This document shows, piece by piece, positions 12,156-21,837 of a stretch of DNA of 64,000 nucleotides. A model generated the notes under the pieces. It was given only the letters and a program-made list of their open reading frames with translations. It was not told the DNA's origin and ran no database searches. The DNA is taken from NCBI GenBank assembly GCA_905221605.1, contig CAJNDS010002292.1, positions 248,001-312,000 on the forward strand, in the 5' to 3' direction. Position numbers and translations under genes: made by a program. The stretch comes from Symbiodinium natans (Eukaryota; Sar; Dinophyceae; Suessiales; Symbiodiniaceae). Numbering within the stretch: the first letter of the stretch is position 1; each line of letters starts with the position of its first letter.

Positions 12156-12419
12156 GTCCGACGTGCAAGAAGGACGATACTCAGCGATGCTGTCAGTGCG
12201 GGGACTCCACCGACAAGGTCACCAAGACTTTTGAGGAGGAGCCGTGCTTCTCGTTTGACACGTCCGCGAACGGGGACACTCCAACGGTGGACGAGGTTCT
12301 TCGGCGGTGTCGAGGTGAGGATCACTATGTCTTCGCTGTCGTGCAAGGGGGCGCGGTCAAGATCCGCCATGACGTGAAGCTGCCTGGGAAAGACTCCTTC
12401 GAGAAGGCTCTGATGCCAG
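12156..12419 (+). CDS. Cys-containing exon of a large extracellular-type protein
   Basis: This follows a CAG at 12153-12155 and is open to about 12419. Recognisable stretches are CKKDDTQRCCQCGDSTDKVT, FEEEPCFSFDTSANGDTPTV and GEDHYVFAVVQGGAVKIRHD. The clustered cysteines and mixed polar composition suggest a secreted or surface protein. It is the first convincing exon of a chain of plus-strand exons continuing to about 30.4 kb. The true start codon and any signal peptide must lie upstream and were not found. No family is recognised for this exon. Confidence 0.5.
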
Positions 12420-12520
12420 GCTTTCATTCAATTCTTTGTTTTTTGGTGATTGGAGAGACGGAACAAGGGTTTAAGCACGATTTCAATGACTAGAAAGGGG
12501 CCACGAGCAGCTCAGGACAG

Positions 12521-12690
12521 TCAAAGAAGAGCTACACGTGACGCCAGTGTCTCAGAAAGTCCAAGGCCTTTCCTTCAAGACCAAGAAAACGGAGAAGGGC
12601 GTGCTCTTCGGATTCTACTGCGCAGGCTCCGAAAAGGATTGTCAGCTTTGGCAGGCTCGCGCGAAGAAATTCCGCACTACGGGGAACCCT
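12521..12690 (+). CDS. Exon, unknown domain
   Basis: This follows GGACAG (acceptor) and is open across VKEELHVTPVSQKVQGLSFK and EKGVLFGFYCAGSEKDCQLW, then ARAKKFRTTGN. Lys-rich, with two cysteines. The same strand, spacing of about 100 nt and composition as the previous exon suggest the same gene. Confidence 0.5.
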
Positions 12691-12751
12691 CGTGCCCTAA
12701 GTCTCTTAAGTTCGTTCATCCTCCTGCACCAAGCCAAAGAGGGCCTGGCAG

Positions 12752-12898
12752 GTTGCCCTGGGCTCTTCCTCCACCAATGGCTTCATGGCGTCCCAGCTTG
12801 GCGGAACCGGGGTGAAGCAAAGCGACACTGCAGGAATGACCTTTGCCACTTGGTACAACCGGGAGTTCGGGGCTAAAGGACAAACTTGCAGGCGGATG
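12752..12898 (+). CDS. Exon, 49 codons, unknown domain
   Basis: Bounded by CTGGCAG (acceptor) and GTAGGA (donor) with an exact 147-nt open frame. It reads VALGSSSTNGFMASQLGGTG, then QSDTAGMTFATWYNREFGAK and ends CRRM. Both splice signals are good, making this one of the better-defined exons. Confidence 0.5.
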
Positions 12899-12946
12899 GT
12901 AGGATCATCAAGTGGGTGAAGAATTTCTTTGTGGGGCGTGCTGCAG

Positions 12947-13108
12947 ATTGTATGGGCTGGGGCCCACCCCAAACCTGCCCCACCAACAACTCTTCTGTTT
13001 TCAACCGAACAACCTGCTCGAACGAGGTGATTTACAAAGTCCGAAACGGTGAGAAGCTATGGACATGTGCGAGGCCAAAGATCGCCAGCTGCGGGGATAC
13101 TTGGCCTT
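12947..13108 (+). CDS. Cys-rich exon, unknown domain
   Basis: After GCTGCAG the frame reads DCMGWGPPQTCPTNNSSVFN, TTCSNEVIYKVRNGEKLWTC and ARPKIASCGDTW. Six cysteines in about 55 residues plus Asn-x-Ser/Thr sites (NNSS, NRTT) fit an extracellular, possibly glycosylated segment. The phase does not join cleanly to the preceding exon, so a boundary is slightly off or an extra small exon exists. Confidence 0.5.
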
Positions 13109-13564
13109 CAAGTAACTTGAATCCAGGAGCCCGGGGTCGTAGAGTCTCCTCAGTCTCCTCCTCAGTTCACTCACCTAGGAGAGGACGTGCAAGACCCACC
13201 GCTATGAGGGACTGTCGAATGTAATAATGTTTGGGTACGGATGGATGCCGGTACGAGGCCTGAGATGGTTGAACTCGTGATTGGGAGAAGGGGTGATCCT
13301 AGGATGGCGAAATCTCCGGACCTGAAGAGTGCGATACCGGCGGGGAGGCAATGATGGGGTGCAACTCCAGCTGCCAAGTAGAGGTCGGATTTGGGTGCAC
13401 CAATAGCACCTAGGCAGCGACGCAACCTTTTTGAGAGTGGATGCAGGAGTGGGAGTTTGGCAGATAGATACGGGTAGTTTTGATTTAAATTGTGGCTGAT
13501 ACCCACAATCCAGTATTTCGTTATTGCTGTGATTCGCCGCGGGCGTGGCCTTACTTTCTTGCAG

Positions 13565-13725
13565 GGGTGTCCAACAGAAAGCAGTCAAGGTCCAAGCAAA
13601 CGCTGTGCGGCACTTTGTGGTGATGGCCTTGTCCGACAGGACGAGGTCTGTGACGATGGCACCAACTTCAGATGGGGGGGTTGCACAAACGATTGCAAGT
13701 TCCACACGCGGCTTCTGGATGACAA
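13565..13725 (+). CDS. DUF4215-type Cys-rich repeat exon
   Basis: After TTTCTTGCAG the frame reads GCPTESSQGPSKRCAALCGD, GLVRQDEVCDDGTNFRWGGC and TNDCKFHTRLLDDN. The pattern CGDG.....E.CDDGxxxxxxGCxxxC is the hallmark of the DUF4215 / Myxococcus cysteine-rich repeat found in secreted and surface proteins of bacteria and protists. The canonical domain has this cysteine spacing and the acidic CDDG that may bind calcium. One repeat is visible. The frame ends at a TAG, presumably inside the next intron. Confidence 0.65.
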
Positions 13726-13874
13726 TTAGGTATTAATTCCGGTCATCGGACATTGAATATATTATGGACGTGCTGCGGTTTGAAGTATTATCCTAGTCAA
13801 TTCTGTCCAGGGCCAATGTACCATGTTCTTGCAAGGGACAGCAGCGGCCGAGGCTCCGCTACATTCCCTTCCAG

Positions 13875-13980
13875 GCAAGTTGCACGGCTGAGGAGACCAA
13901 GGAGCTCACACGCCACCCACGCAAGGAGGACAGCAAGACCGCCTGCCAGGCCCCCGCACTGACACTTGAAAAGCTAGCCT
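13875..13980 (+). CDS. Exon candidate, unknown domain
   Basis: This follows CCCTTCCAG and reads ASCTAEETKELTRHPRKEDS then KTACQAPALTLEKL. Charged, with two cysteines, and it fits the style of the preceding exons. The 3' boundary is not resolved. Confidence 0.4.
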
Positions 13981-14619
13981 GAAGAGGAGTGGCCTTTTTC
14001 CCTACATTATGCGCAGTCCTAGGCCACTGCATGATGGCTTCTCAAACAAGCCCTTTGCCGAGAATGAAAGCCCGTGGCTTTCAGGAACAGGAGACAAGGC
14101 AAAGGAGTGCCCCAGGCTTTCGGACAAGGGGAGCTGACAACATGTGGGTACTTGCCTGGTTACGGCACGGCTCCGCAACTTGTGAGCTCCTGTGTACCGC
14201 ACCGCCCTTTGCGATGCTGGGTCCGTTTACAAAATTAGTCCCTGTCTCGGTTCTGCAGCAGCGGAAGCAACTGTTTATGTGAGCTCACACTTTGGGGGGG
14301 GGGGGGGTCATTATTGTTTGATACAGGCGGTAGTTGCGGCGCAAAAACACCGAAGATCGATAGGTCGAAGTTTAGTGCATGCACAGTGAAAACGTTGTAT
14401 AAGAAGAAGGTTTTCCGGCACTGGGGTACCCTAAGTTTCTTAGTTTCCATTAGCCCATGTACCCAGGGGGATAGCTAGGGTAGTGTTGGTTGCTTAGTTC
14501 GTTTCTTAAGGGAGTACGCTATACCACTAGACCAAACCCATATAGATATGTATATATACAGGCATGAGCTTCTAATCGAAAATCCTAGAATGTGAGTCGT
14601 CTCAGCCGGGTGGGGGTGG

Positions 14620-14737
14620 AGGCCGGGGGACGCCAGAAGCGCAGGGGAGTCACATTACGGGATTTTTCAACCCTGAAAAGCTCTGGAAAGTGACTCCCCG
14701 CGACTTGGGGGGACGGGGGACGCCAGAAGCACGGGGA
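14620..14737 (+). repeat. Two-copy direct repeat
   Basis: The phrase GGGGGACGCCAGAAGCRC occurs near 14624 and again near 14714, with related flanks (GTCACATT/AGTGACTCC). Confidence 0.6.
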
Positions 14738-14879
14738 AGAGTCTAACTTTTGGACTTTCGAAGCGCAAATCTCACTGACGATTTTAGCGGACTCTTCAGG
14801 CCGTAGGCGTCAATGCTCTGGTGCGTAAGGCGTCGCTTTTCGAATCAACGGGTCTGTGTTCGAATCTCCCTTCAGTCAT

Positions 14880-15015
14880 CAAACACGTCTTTATAGGGCT
14901 TATAGGGTTTGCGGGGTAAGTGGGGCCTATAAGGTTTTTATAGGGTTTAGATCCTTTTTCGGGTTTCTAGGGTTTAAAGAGTTCGTAGAATTTATAGGGT
15001 CTATAGGGTACAATA
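14880..15015 (+). repeat. Degenerate telomere-like tract
   Basis: About ten variants of TATAGGGTTTAGGG/TTTATAGGG are spread over 130 bp. It looks like an eroded TTTAGGG array. Confidence 0.6.
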
Positions 15016-15204
15016 GCAGAATTTTCAGAAGGTGGCCTCCCCCCCCACACTAGGGTACCCTAAGTTTCTTTGCTAAAGGCAACCACAAATCGGCCAAAAT
15101 CCCCGGACCTAGGGTCTTAGTTTCATATACAATGGTTTCTTATACAGTGGTTTTCCTGTTCTTGAAATGTCAGGCTGGCAAAGATTGGCCTCTTCATGGA
15201 AACA

Positions 15205-15500
15205 TCGATGCAATACTAAACTTGTATTTCGATGTGATGACAACGCAGCCTGCTCATGGGAACGTCAATTCCTCTACTAGAGCTTTACTACGAACTTAAA
15301 GAAAATATTGCGGGTTCATGTGAATGTCGTCCAGTATTAAACTTGTATTGCGATTTAATAAAAATCCAGCCGGCTCATGGGAACTTTGGAACGGCACTTC
15401 CAGTACTAAGCGTACTACGACGTAAAGATTCGAGTACTAAACTTGTACTACAATTTAAATTTGAGAAGATCCAGCCGGCTATTGTAAGCTTGCATTACGA
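15205..15500 (+). repeat. Degenerate tandem repeat, about 90-110 bp units
   Basis: Three to four copies share TACTAAACTTGTATTRCGAT and CCAGCCGGCTCATGGGAAC. Copies start at about 15213, 15330, 15440 and 15475, with decreasing similarity. No ORF is implied. Confidence 0.65.
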
Positions 15501-16024
15501 CTGGTTGAAGCCTTACTCTCCCGCTTGTAGAAAACAACTCCAAGCTTGTCGAGGCCCGACGCCCTAATTCAAAAACGAAAGAGGCTCGAACAAGCTTTTT
15601 TTGACGCCAAGACGGATAAGCAAACCCTAGTCCCTTGTCGGGAGCAGTGCTGTGTGAGCGATTTTGGCATGCGGAGGCCGCGTGTACTGCCACAGAGTCC
15701 TGCACAGCCTTCGAGTGGTATTCTGGATGGTATCTGGCATCCTTTTGTCAGAAGGATTTCTCTTCGGATTAGGGAGTCTGCTCTGGGGCTTGTTCGGTTT
15801 ATGTGGAAAATATAGCTTGGGGTTTGTAGGGCCCTGGCTCAGTCCCAGAGTCCGAGAGTTTGTCATGATGGAGACAACGGCATTTCCGTGCTTGCCGACT
15901 GATAAGGATCAAACGATCATCCTTGCACACGCCTCTATTGAACTTCTTTCGGTCGCAACAGGCCCAAGGCCCCTTTGCCCGAATCATCCTCAACCCCTAG
16001 AGGCACGTAGAGGCCCTAACCCCA

Positions 16025-16155
16025 ATGAGGTATGCTTCGGGCTTCAAGGGCAGCAAGTGCCATCACCTCCACGGCCCGGCTCCCACGTCCTTGGGCAACG
16101 GGCCCCGGACCGGCGAGTGCACCTCAGATGCTCAAAAGGGGCTTGTTCTTGGTAG
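16025..16155 (+). CDS. Exon candidate, unknown domain
   Basis: A plus frame reads RYASGFKGSKCHHLHGPAPT, then SLGNGPRTGECTSDAQKGLV. A Gly/Cys-rich extracellular style similar to the exons upstream. A different frame over the same bases is also open, so frame choice is uncertain. Confidence 0.35.
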
Positions 16156-16424
16156 GGAATGCGGGAAGTATATAGGTGCCAGAATTCCCCTGTATATACC
16201 CTGTAAAGGCGTATATATGGCGCCTAATTCCCTAAGAACGAGTAGGCAAAGGGGCTAAGATGAATTGGGAGTTGGATCAACCCTTTTTTGGGATTCTCCG
16301 GTCTGTGCGTTGTGCGTTGATTGTATCGGTATCCGGGTGTCGGGCAGGTTGGTTTGTTTTGGATGTCTTGGGCCTGGGAACTGAGACATTTCCAAACATC
16401 AAGGACCCGATGTAGAACGGTTTT

Positions 16425-16578
16425 TTCTGAAGTCGGCGACCCAAGATGTGGATCATCTTACGGTTGCATCAGTCACAGGGACATAGGCGAAGACCTCGTA
16501 AGACTGCCTGGGAACCCATGCGGCCATCGGAGCCTTAGCTGTACCTCTCGTGATTACAGCCGCGCAGTTACAGTTTAG
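16425..16578 (+). CDS. Exon candidate, unknown domain
   Basis: The frame contains EVGDPRCGSSYGCISHRDIG and EDLVRLPGNPCGHRSLSCTS. The four cysteines resemble the Cys-rich exons of this chain. Boundaries are not resolved. Confidence 0.3.
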
Positions 16579-16653
16579 TTAGAGGAGATGCGAAACCTGT
16601 TAGTGAGATGGCGTGCATAAAACTTTCCCGTGACAACCACTTTCCTCTCCCAG

Positions 16654-16775
16654 CCTTCTGACGAGCATCCGAGGCTATGTGAAGGCCCGGTACCAGCTCC
16701 TCACAGACGGCATGCGAGACCTGGCAGGTACGATCGGAACCTTCAGCCAACAGTTGAGGGAGACTCAGCTGCACT
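16654..16775 (+). CDS. Exon with helical segment
   Basis: Preceded by a strong polypyrimidine/acceptor (CTTTCCTCTCCCAG). The frame reads LLTSIRGYVKARYQLLTDGM then RDLAGTIGTFSQQLRETQL before a TGA that probably lies in the next intron; a donor GGTACG at 16726 or a later one is possible. The amphipathic pattern suggests an alpha-helical segment. No family recognised. Confidence 0.5.
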
Positions 16776-16849
16776 GAGGCGCCTCCTCCAAGAGTGTTTC
16801 AGCACCCCCCCCGTCCCCCCTGCCCCTCTCACATGCTGTTTCCATGAAG

Positions 16850-17000
16850 AGCCGAGGAGAAGTGTGAAGCGCATGGCTTGGAGCCCGTCTCTATCACATC
16901 CGAGCAGGAATTGGACGAGGTGTACAGCTTTGTGGACAAGACCCACGTCAATCTCAATCAGAACCGAGGGGTTCCAATTGCCTGGGCCGTCGTACCTCGG
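16850..17000 (+). CDS. Exon, unknown domain
   Basis: The frame reads LEPVSITSEQELDEVYSFVD then KTHVNLNQNRGVPIAWAVVP, clearly non-random. The acidic helix followed by a beta-like segment is not recognised. Confidence 0.5.
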
Positions 17001-17134
17001 ACAACATCCCTGAAATGCCTGCAATCCCTGAAAGCCCTGATGAGCCCTGACAGCCCTTGGCTTCCTGTGGGCATCCATGAGGCCCAAACAGGTCAAGTGT
17101 GCTTGGCATCATGCTGAGACTCTTGTGAGCCATG

Positions 17135-17325
17135 CTTTCTGCCAGATACACACGAGATGCCTACACACAAGCCATTCACCAGTTTTCAGGCCGTCCACCG
17201 GCAAAGTGGGCCCTACGTGTCCCCAAGGACCACGACCTCAAGAACAGCTACTTCGACCTCTCCAACTCTTCAAGCGAGCTGGACGCAGTCTTTGCCGCAG
17301 CCTACCAGAGCCGTGACCGGCCTTA
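17135..17325 (+). CDS. Exon, unknown domain
   Basis: The frame reads SARYTRDAYTQAIHQFSGRP, KWALRVPKDHDLKNSYFDLS and SSELDAVFAAAYQSRDRP before a TAG. A long, well-behaved open frame with globular composition. The family is unknown. It is probably in the same gene as the exons at 16654 and 16850. Confidence 0.5.
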
Positions 17326-17579
17326 GGGTTGAGGCTTTCGAGCTTGGAGCCACGTGCTGGGGGCTTGTTCGTCAGTTGGGGGCCTGATGCAAGCACGGCA
17401 AGTAGCGTCGCAACGAATGCCGCCACCGCTGATTAATTCAGCCCCCTGCAGATGATTTTCGCATTGGGTAGGAAGCCTGATTGCGTTGTACACACTAGAG
17501 GAGTTCGGCTTCAGATGATTGCCATTCGCCTGCTGCTGGCACAAAGTACAGAGCCGCAAAGTATAGATCGTAGACCTTG

Positions 17580-17672
17580 AGTTCTCACCCCACAGTATAT
17601 TATGTCATACCATATTATACAGTATATTATATCATATTATAAAGTAGATTACATCATGTCATATTATGTTGT
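17580..17672. repeat. AT-rich tandem repeat
   Basis: Repeated TATATTATGTCATA/CATATTATA motifs, probably a decayed tandem repeat inside an intron. Confidence 0.7.
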
Positions 17673-17689
17673 ATTGGGGAGTTGAGGAG

Positions 17690-17980
17690 CGGCCTTTGGC
17701 AGAGCAACGACTGGGTGGCCAACACCCAGCAAGGGGAGATCGCCGGCTTCGGCTTTGGCGATGTCAAGTCCAAGAAGAGAGCCGGTCTCCACGAGCCTCG
17801 GATCTCAGGTTGAGGCCTACATCTTTCCTACGAACTCTTCCGAGCCCGCGTCGCTGTGAACTGCAGGATTGGCCAGCTTCGCTTGAGCCCTCGGGCATCG
17901 TCTGCGAGAAGCTGGACCTCCCATTGACCGTCGAGGCTTGGGGGCAGGGCTCAGGGTTCCCCTGCGCCATGCGAGTCAGT
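17690..17980 (+). CDS. Two exon candidates, unknown domain
   Basis: The first (about 17690-17810) reads GLWQSNDWVANTQQGEIAGF then GFGDVKSKKRAGLHEPRIS. The second (about 17855-17970) reads LQDWPASLEPSGIVCEKLDL then TVEAWGQGSGFPCAM. They sit immediately upstream of the SRCR exons and on the same strand. Frames compete in the second one. Confidence 0.4.
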
Positions 17981-18172
17981 AGCCTTGACAGACTGCTGTC
18001 ATCTGCTGTTCCTTGAGTTTGCTTTTTTCACCTCAGGCGGTCAGCGCAGTAGTGTTCCCAATCGTGACTAGTAGGAACTGACATGAACCCTTCAGATGCA
18101 GATGCTCAGGGCCACTCCTGTAATCTACAAGCCCTCGAGGATGTCTTGTGAAGTGAAAGCGGAACGAAGTCA

Positions 18173-18244
18173 ATGCTCAGCTGCACCGTGATGCAGGTCG
18201 GAGTCCGATTGGTGGGCGATAAACGCAATCGCGGCAGGGTCGAG
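18173..18244 (+). CDS. SRCR domain start exon (possible duplicate)
   Basis: Reads VGVRLVGDKRNRGRVEV before a GTGGGA donor. This is the opening strand of a scavenger receptor cysteine-rich domain ('VRLVGG....GRVEV'). The next exon (18326) starts again with a related segment, so this is either a duplicated first exon or a partial extra domain. SRCR domains act as extracellular ligand-binding modules. Confidence 0.6.
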
Positions 18245-18325
18245 GTGGGAGTTTCCAAAATTTCGGGTCCGTGCATGAATCTTGCTTCTTTGATTCCTTT
18301 GCCATCAGGATGCTCTAGTCCGCAG

Positions 18326-18409
18326 GGGCCGCAAGGCAGGACTACCGTTCGTGGAACTTCCGAGGTCTACCACCACCACCGCTGGGGCACCGTCTGCAAC
18401 AAGGCCACT
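18326..18409 (+). CDS. SRCR domain 1, N-terminal exon
   Basis: Reads GPQGRTTVRGTSEVYHHHRW then GTVCNKAT. The EVY...WGTVC motif is the SRCR signature and carries its first conserved cysteine. It parallels the exon at 19825-19942 (RGRVEVYHEHKWGTVCDNA), giving two comparable domains. Confidence 0.7.
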
Positions 18410-18814
18410 GTGGCCTTGAGGGGAATTTGCGTGTGGATTACTCCCCTGCACTTCGCCCAGGAGTGACGTCGAGGGAACTGGGAACCCAAGCGGCCCAAGC
18501 GAGTTAGGATGTCTAGAACGGGCGGTACGCCTCAAGTGTGGATCCTTCCGTCTCTGTTGGGCCACGGTGCTGTTCGTAGGCCTGTAGTAGAAGCCAAAGT
18601 CCCAGCCTGGCCCATGGGCGCCGAAAGTAGGAAGCCCGTCCTTGACCGCTTCTCTTGGGTTTGAGCGTTTGTGCATGAGTATGATGAAGGTAGTCGGTAG
18701 AATGAGCCAGCAGTGATGACCCCCACATGGCAACATCGCAGATGAGTACAACTGTCAGGCATTCCGTAGACGGCAGGCAGTACTGGAACCCAAAAGGGTG
18801 GGGCAGACTCCTGC

Positions 18815-18846
18815 TGGTTTAGGGTTTAGGGTTCGGGGTTTAGGAT
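18815..18846 (+). repeat. Interstitial TTTAGGG tract
   Basis: About four TTTAGGG-type units, one variant, inside the intron between SRCR exons. Confidence 0.75.
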
Positions 18847-18902
18847 GCCTGGAGACGTAACCCTTCATCTCCAAAAGAAGCAAGCTCACCGCTGCCACCG
18901 AG

Positions 18903-18972
18903 GGATTCACCGACAAGAGCGCGCATGTGTTTTGCCGTCAGCTTGGCTTTCCGGGAGGAAAAGTCGCGAAGG
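18903..18972 (+). CDS. SRCR domain 1, second exon
   Basis: Reads GFTDKSAHVFCRQLGFPGGK then VAK, followed by a GGTAAC donor. This is the SRCR 'A.VvCRqLG..' helix-and-cysteine motif. A frame immediately upstream (about 18880) is not convincing, so the 5' edge is approximate. Confidence 0.7.
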
Positions 18973-19335
18973 GTAACTTTGCTGGACCTTTGCCTGCAGC
19001 CAGATTGTGGGTAGTGTGTCTTGGAAGGTGGATATGGCCCTGTCATGCAAAAGAAGACATCGATAGACGAATAGTTTTGCAAGTACGCAGCTCTGCCGCC
19101 AGGCAGGACACAGTGTTGTTTATCTTTGATGTGGCCTTAGTCTAGCTTGGACTACGTGACAACAGTTCTACGGTTGATGCCATTCTACTTACTCGGTTTA
19201 GCCTCTACTCCTCCTTCACAGCACTCGAAGGCTGTAGCGCCTGAGCCAGAATGTCAAGGTACACCCGACAAGACGAATGATGTTCACCTCGCAAGACTCT
19301 AGGATCAGAGCATATCAGAGCCCTGCGACCGTCAG

Positions 19336-19431
19336 CCTGCATCCAAAGGAAGCGGCACCATCTGGATGGCTGGCGTGGCTTGTGCTGGCAAAGAAGATTC
19401 CCTCACGTCGTGCAAGTTTCCAGGCCGGACC
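19336..19431 (+). CDS. SRCR domain 1, third exon
   Basis: Reads PASKGSGTIWMAGVACAGKE then DSLTSCKFPGRT. It matches the SRCR 'GsGpIWlddv.C.G.E.sl..C' segment with both expected cysteines. Confidence 0.75.
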
Positions 19432-19683
19432 TTGCATTCGCTGGTGGTAAGCGTCCGTCTGCCTTCAGGTGAAGAGCTACCACGAAAAATCCGGATAGAG
19501 CTCCGGCAATGGTAATGTGCCGAACAGTTACCATGCTCTGTCAGCAAAGTGTCCTACCCCAATGTCTGTCTGGCTGCATCATCTTGACAGAAACATGTCA
19601 CATCTGCCAGCTCACCTTGTAACCTTGGGCGGAACATGGTTGCTGCAAAGCTCTATCAGTTGCATTGAAAAGCTGGCTGGGCA

Positions 19684-19745
19684 GGCTGGGGCCAGCACAG
19701 TTGCGCTCACGACCAAGATGTCGGCGTGGAGTGCCAGGCACAGAA
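19684..19745 (+). CDS. SRCR domain 1, C-terminal exon
   Basis: After GGGCAG it reads GWGQHSCAHDQDVGVECQAQ, the canonical SRCR ending 'GWG.h.C.H.eDaGV.C'. It completes the domain begun at 18326 (six conserved Cys positions spread over four exons). Confidence 0.75.
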
Positions 19746-19824
19746 GAACCGCAAAGTGGCAGAGGGCGTTGATATGTTTGCACCGCCAAAGCTCACCACA
19801 AATACGTGTGCTCGCCATTCGCAT

Positions 19825-19942
19825 CGGAAACCTGTACCTTCCGGAGGTGCCAGTGCGATTGGCAGGCGGAAATGCAACCCGCGGACGAGTGGAGGTGTAT
19901 CACGAGCATAAGTGGGGCACGGTCTGTGACAATGCTGCTGCG
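19825..19942 (+). CDS. SRCR domain 2, N-terminal exon
   Basis: Reads VPVRLAGGNATRGRVEVYHE then HKWGTVCDNAA. Textbook SRCR start. A potential N-glycosylation site (NAT) is present. Confidence 0.75.
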
Positions 19943-19999
19943 ATGCACATGGATGTCAAGGGATGTCATGCCAAATATTGAGTTTTAGGCAGTCAAGGC

Positions 20000-20660
20000 T
20001 CACCATGGTACATGAACAAGGCGTTTTGTTTTTACAGCATTTGGTTGTAGAGTGCTCTGGAGCCGTGGATTTGGGTGGGAGGCTGTGGCTGAAGGTGCCC
20101 TTGTGGTCGGCTGTGTGTCTGTCTGGGACTGATCAGCACCATGCCATAGTATAGACTCAGTGATGCGGCTGCTGTGTGGCACGTAAGGCGCATGTGCTGT
20201 AGGTGGAAGAGAGCAGCTGGAGGTCGAGGGTGAACTGTTGCTGTTGCGGGTATACGGGGTGTGGTGGTTGTTGTGGAATTGGCTGTGAAAATGGCTGCTG
20301 ATGGGCCGGTGGCTCATGCAGCGTTCTCATCCCCATGTACATAATATGTACTGTTTGTTGCATATGGTGTACGTATGTGTATATGTTCGTCGCTCTGAAA
20401 ACCACAATTCAAACAGCTGCTACGGTTCCTTGCCTCCAGCTTCTGTGATCCAAGACGTTCAGGAGACCATATACTGACCACGGTAGCAGGAAAGTAGGAC
20501 CTTAATGGGTTCAGAGTTCAGAGCCCATATCTTCCGTTATTTGCTTAAGAACGCCCAAAATACAGTCATCCCTATATTGCCCTTATGAAGTTTTTTTCTG
20601 TTTGGGGGGAGGGTTCTGGGGTTCTTAAGCAAGTAGTTGCATAGTTGTTTGGACTGTGGC
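20000..20660. other. Intron within the SRCR exon chain
   Basis: No coding frame is supported. The minus strand contains a Gln/Pro-rich frame produced by CAG/CTG-type repeats at about 20230-20320, judged to be low complexity. Confidence 0.5.
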
Positions 20661-20665
20661 CCGAG

Positions 20666-20755
20666 GCATTCAGCGAGCTCGATGCTCAAGTTGTTTGCCG
20701 CGAGCTTGGCCTCTATGGCGGCAAAGCAATCTTGGGCTTCGGAAAAGGACACGAT
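20666..20755 (+). CDS. SRCR domain 2, second exon
   Basis: Reads AFSELDAQVVCRELGLYGGK then AILGFGKGH. It matches 'ld.d.A.VVCreLG...G' of SRCR domains and parallels the exon at 18903. Confidence 0.75.
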
Positions 20756-20814
20756 GGGCGCACGGCTCACCAACCCGCAAGCCCCCCAGCCCCATCTCTT
20801 TTCCTGACCCCTAG

Positions 20815-20893
20815 AGGAACCGGCCCCATCTGGATGGATGGGCTTGGCTGTTTCGGCACGGAGGACCTCTTGGACGCATGCGCGTTTGCAGGT
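20815..20893 (+). CDS. SRCR domain 2, third exon
   Basis: Reads GTGPIWMDGLGCFGTEDLLD then ACAFAG before GGTGGG. Equivalent to the exon at 19336. Confidence 0.75.
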
Positions 20894-21058
20894 GGGGCAT
20901 CAAGCACTCAGAGTGGAATCACCATATTCGTCGGGAGAGTTCGTCGAGAGGGTGCCTCCTGGGACCTTAGCTTTGCAGGTCTGAGTATTTGATCAAAGGT
21001 TAGGGGTTTGCCAGCATCTGCAAAGCATCAGCCCGGCGTTCCGGTGCTGTCTCGTGAG

Positions 21059-21060
21059 CC

Positions 21061-21116
<56 letters not shown>
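21059..21116 (+). repeat. (ATG)n microsatellite
   Basis: About 18 ATG triplets within the intron between SRCR exons. Confidence 0.95.
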
Positions 21117-21117
<1 letters not shown>

Positions 21118-21432
21118 GTTATCATTATTGAAACTAAGTTTACAGTTCTCTTAGGTTCCCTTGCTGAGCATGAACTCTCGTCGAGCGTAGCCTACTGGAT
21201 GGCGAAGAATGCGCCAATCGGAGTTTGCTAATGGTAACTGTACTTGCAACATAGTTTCAGTTCTTGTTTGTGTATGGTCCTCATTTCTCAGCCTACCCGG
21301 GCGTACGCGTCTTCTGGGTTTCTGGCTTCCATGGGGCTTGTTGAGTTGGCTGCGACCAAAGTCAATTCCTTCAACAGCCTGTCGGAGAGCTCTGCCGCTT
21401 GTGTATGTGACGGACAATCTATCACCTGCCAG

Positions 21433-21490
21433 GCTGGGGCAAGACTTCGTGCGCGCATGAGCAAGACGCTGGCGTGCAATGTCAGGCTGG
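21433..21490 (+). CDS. SRCR domain 2, C-terminal exon
   Basis: After CTGCCAG it reads GWGKTSCAHEQDAGVQCQAG, completing SRCR domain 2. The intron phase and exon start (GCTGGGG) are identical to the domain 1 counterpart at 19684, which indicates domain duplication with introns. The frame continues open beyond 21490, so the exon may be longer. Confidence 0.75.
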
Positions 21491-21837
21491 ATGTCACATG
21501 AAGCAGCATCCGCGTGTCGTTGTTTGCACGGGCTGTGGCCTGTTGAAATCTCATTTAAGCAGCTGTCCACTCTTGGCCTGCAGCCAGAAGGCGAAAAAGC
21601 AGTTGCCTGCCACACCATCCTATGGAGCAGTGGAAATTGCGGACGACACCTTTGAGAAGTTTTGGTGGTACCCGCCGCGTACTTCCTGGCCGGCAGGTGG
21701 CCACCCTGCACACAGAAGACAGTTGCTGTTCGCTTGGCTGGCATGTACATCTGACTCCGTGGCTGAAAGCACCTCAAGTAGCGCGCTCTTTCTATGTCTT
21801 CAGCTGGGTGCCTGACCTTCAACGCACCCTGCCCAAG

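Larger units (their letters stand above)
14000..16019. other. Intron or intergenic stretch with several small repeats
   Basis: No exon is supported with confidence. A frame near 14080-14220 contains QGELTTCGYLPGYGTAPQLV, which could be a Cys-rich exon but has competing frames. A run of G lies at about 14294-14307. The items at 14620-14737, 14880-15015 and 15210-15500 are listed separately. Confidence 0.35.

Noticed and set aside
13202-13705. 167-codon minus-strand frame
   Set aside because: Overlaps the DUF4215-type exon antisense; no motif.
14805-14885. tRNA-like sequence with GTGTTCGAATCTCCC (T-arm/B-box-like) and TTTCGAA
   Set aside because: Anticodon and acceptor stems do not pair and the A-box is poor; at most a tRNA-derived relic.
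15664-16155. 163-codon plus frame with a hydrophobic N-terminal half
   Set aside because: The hydrophobic part is G/T-rich low complexity and the second half competes with a better frame at 16025-16155. Left as uncertain, not called.
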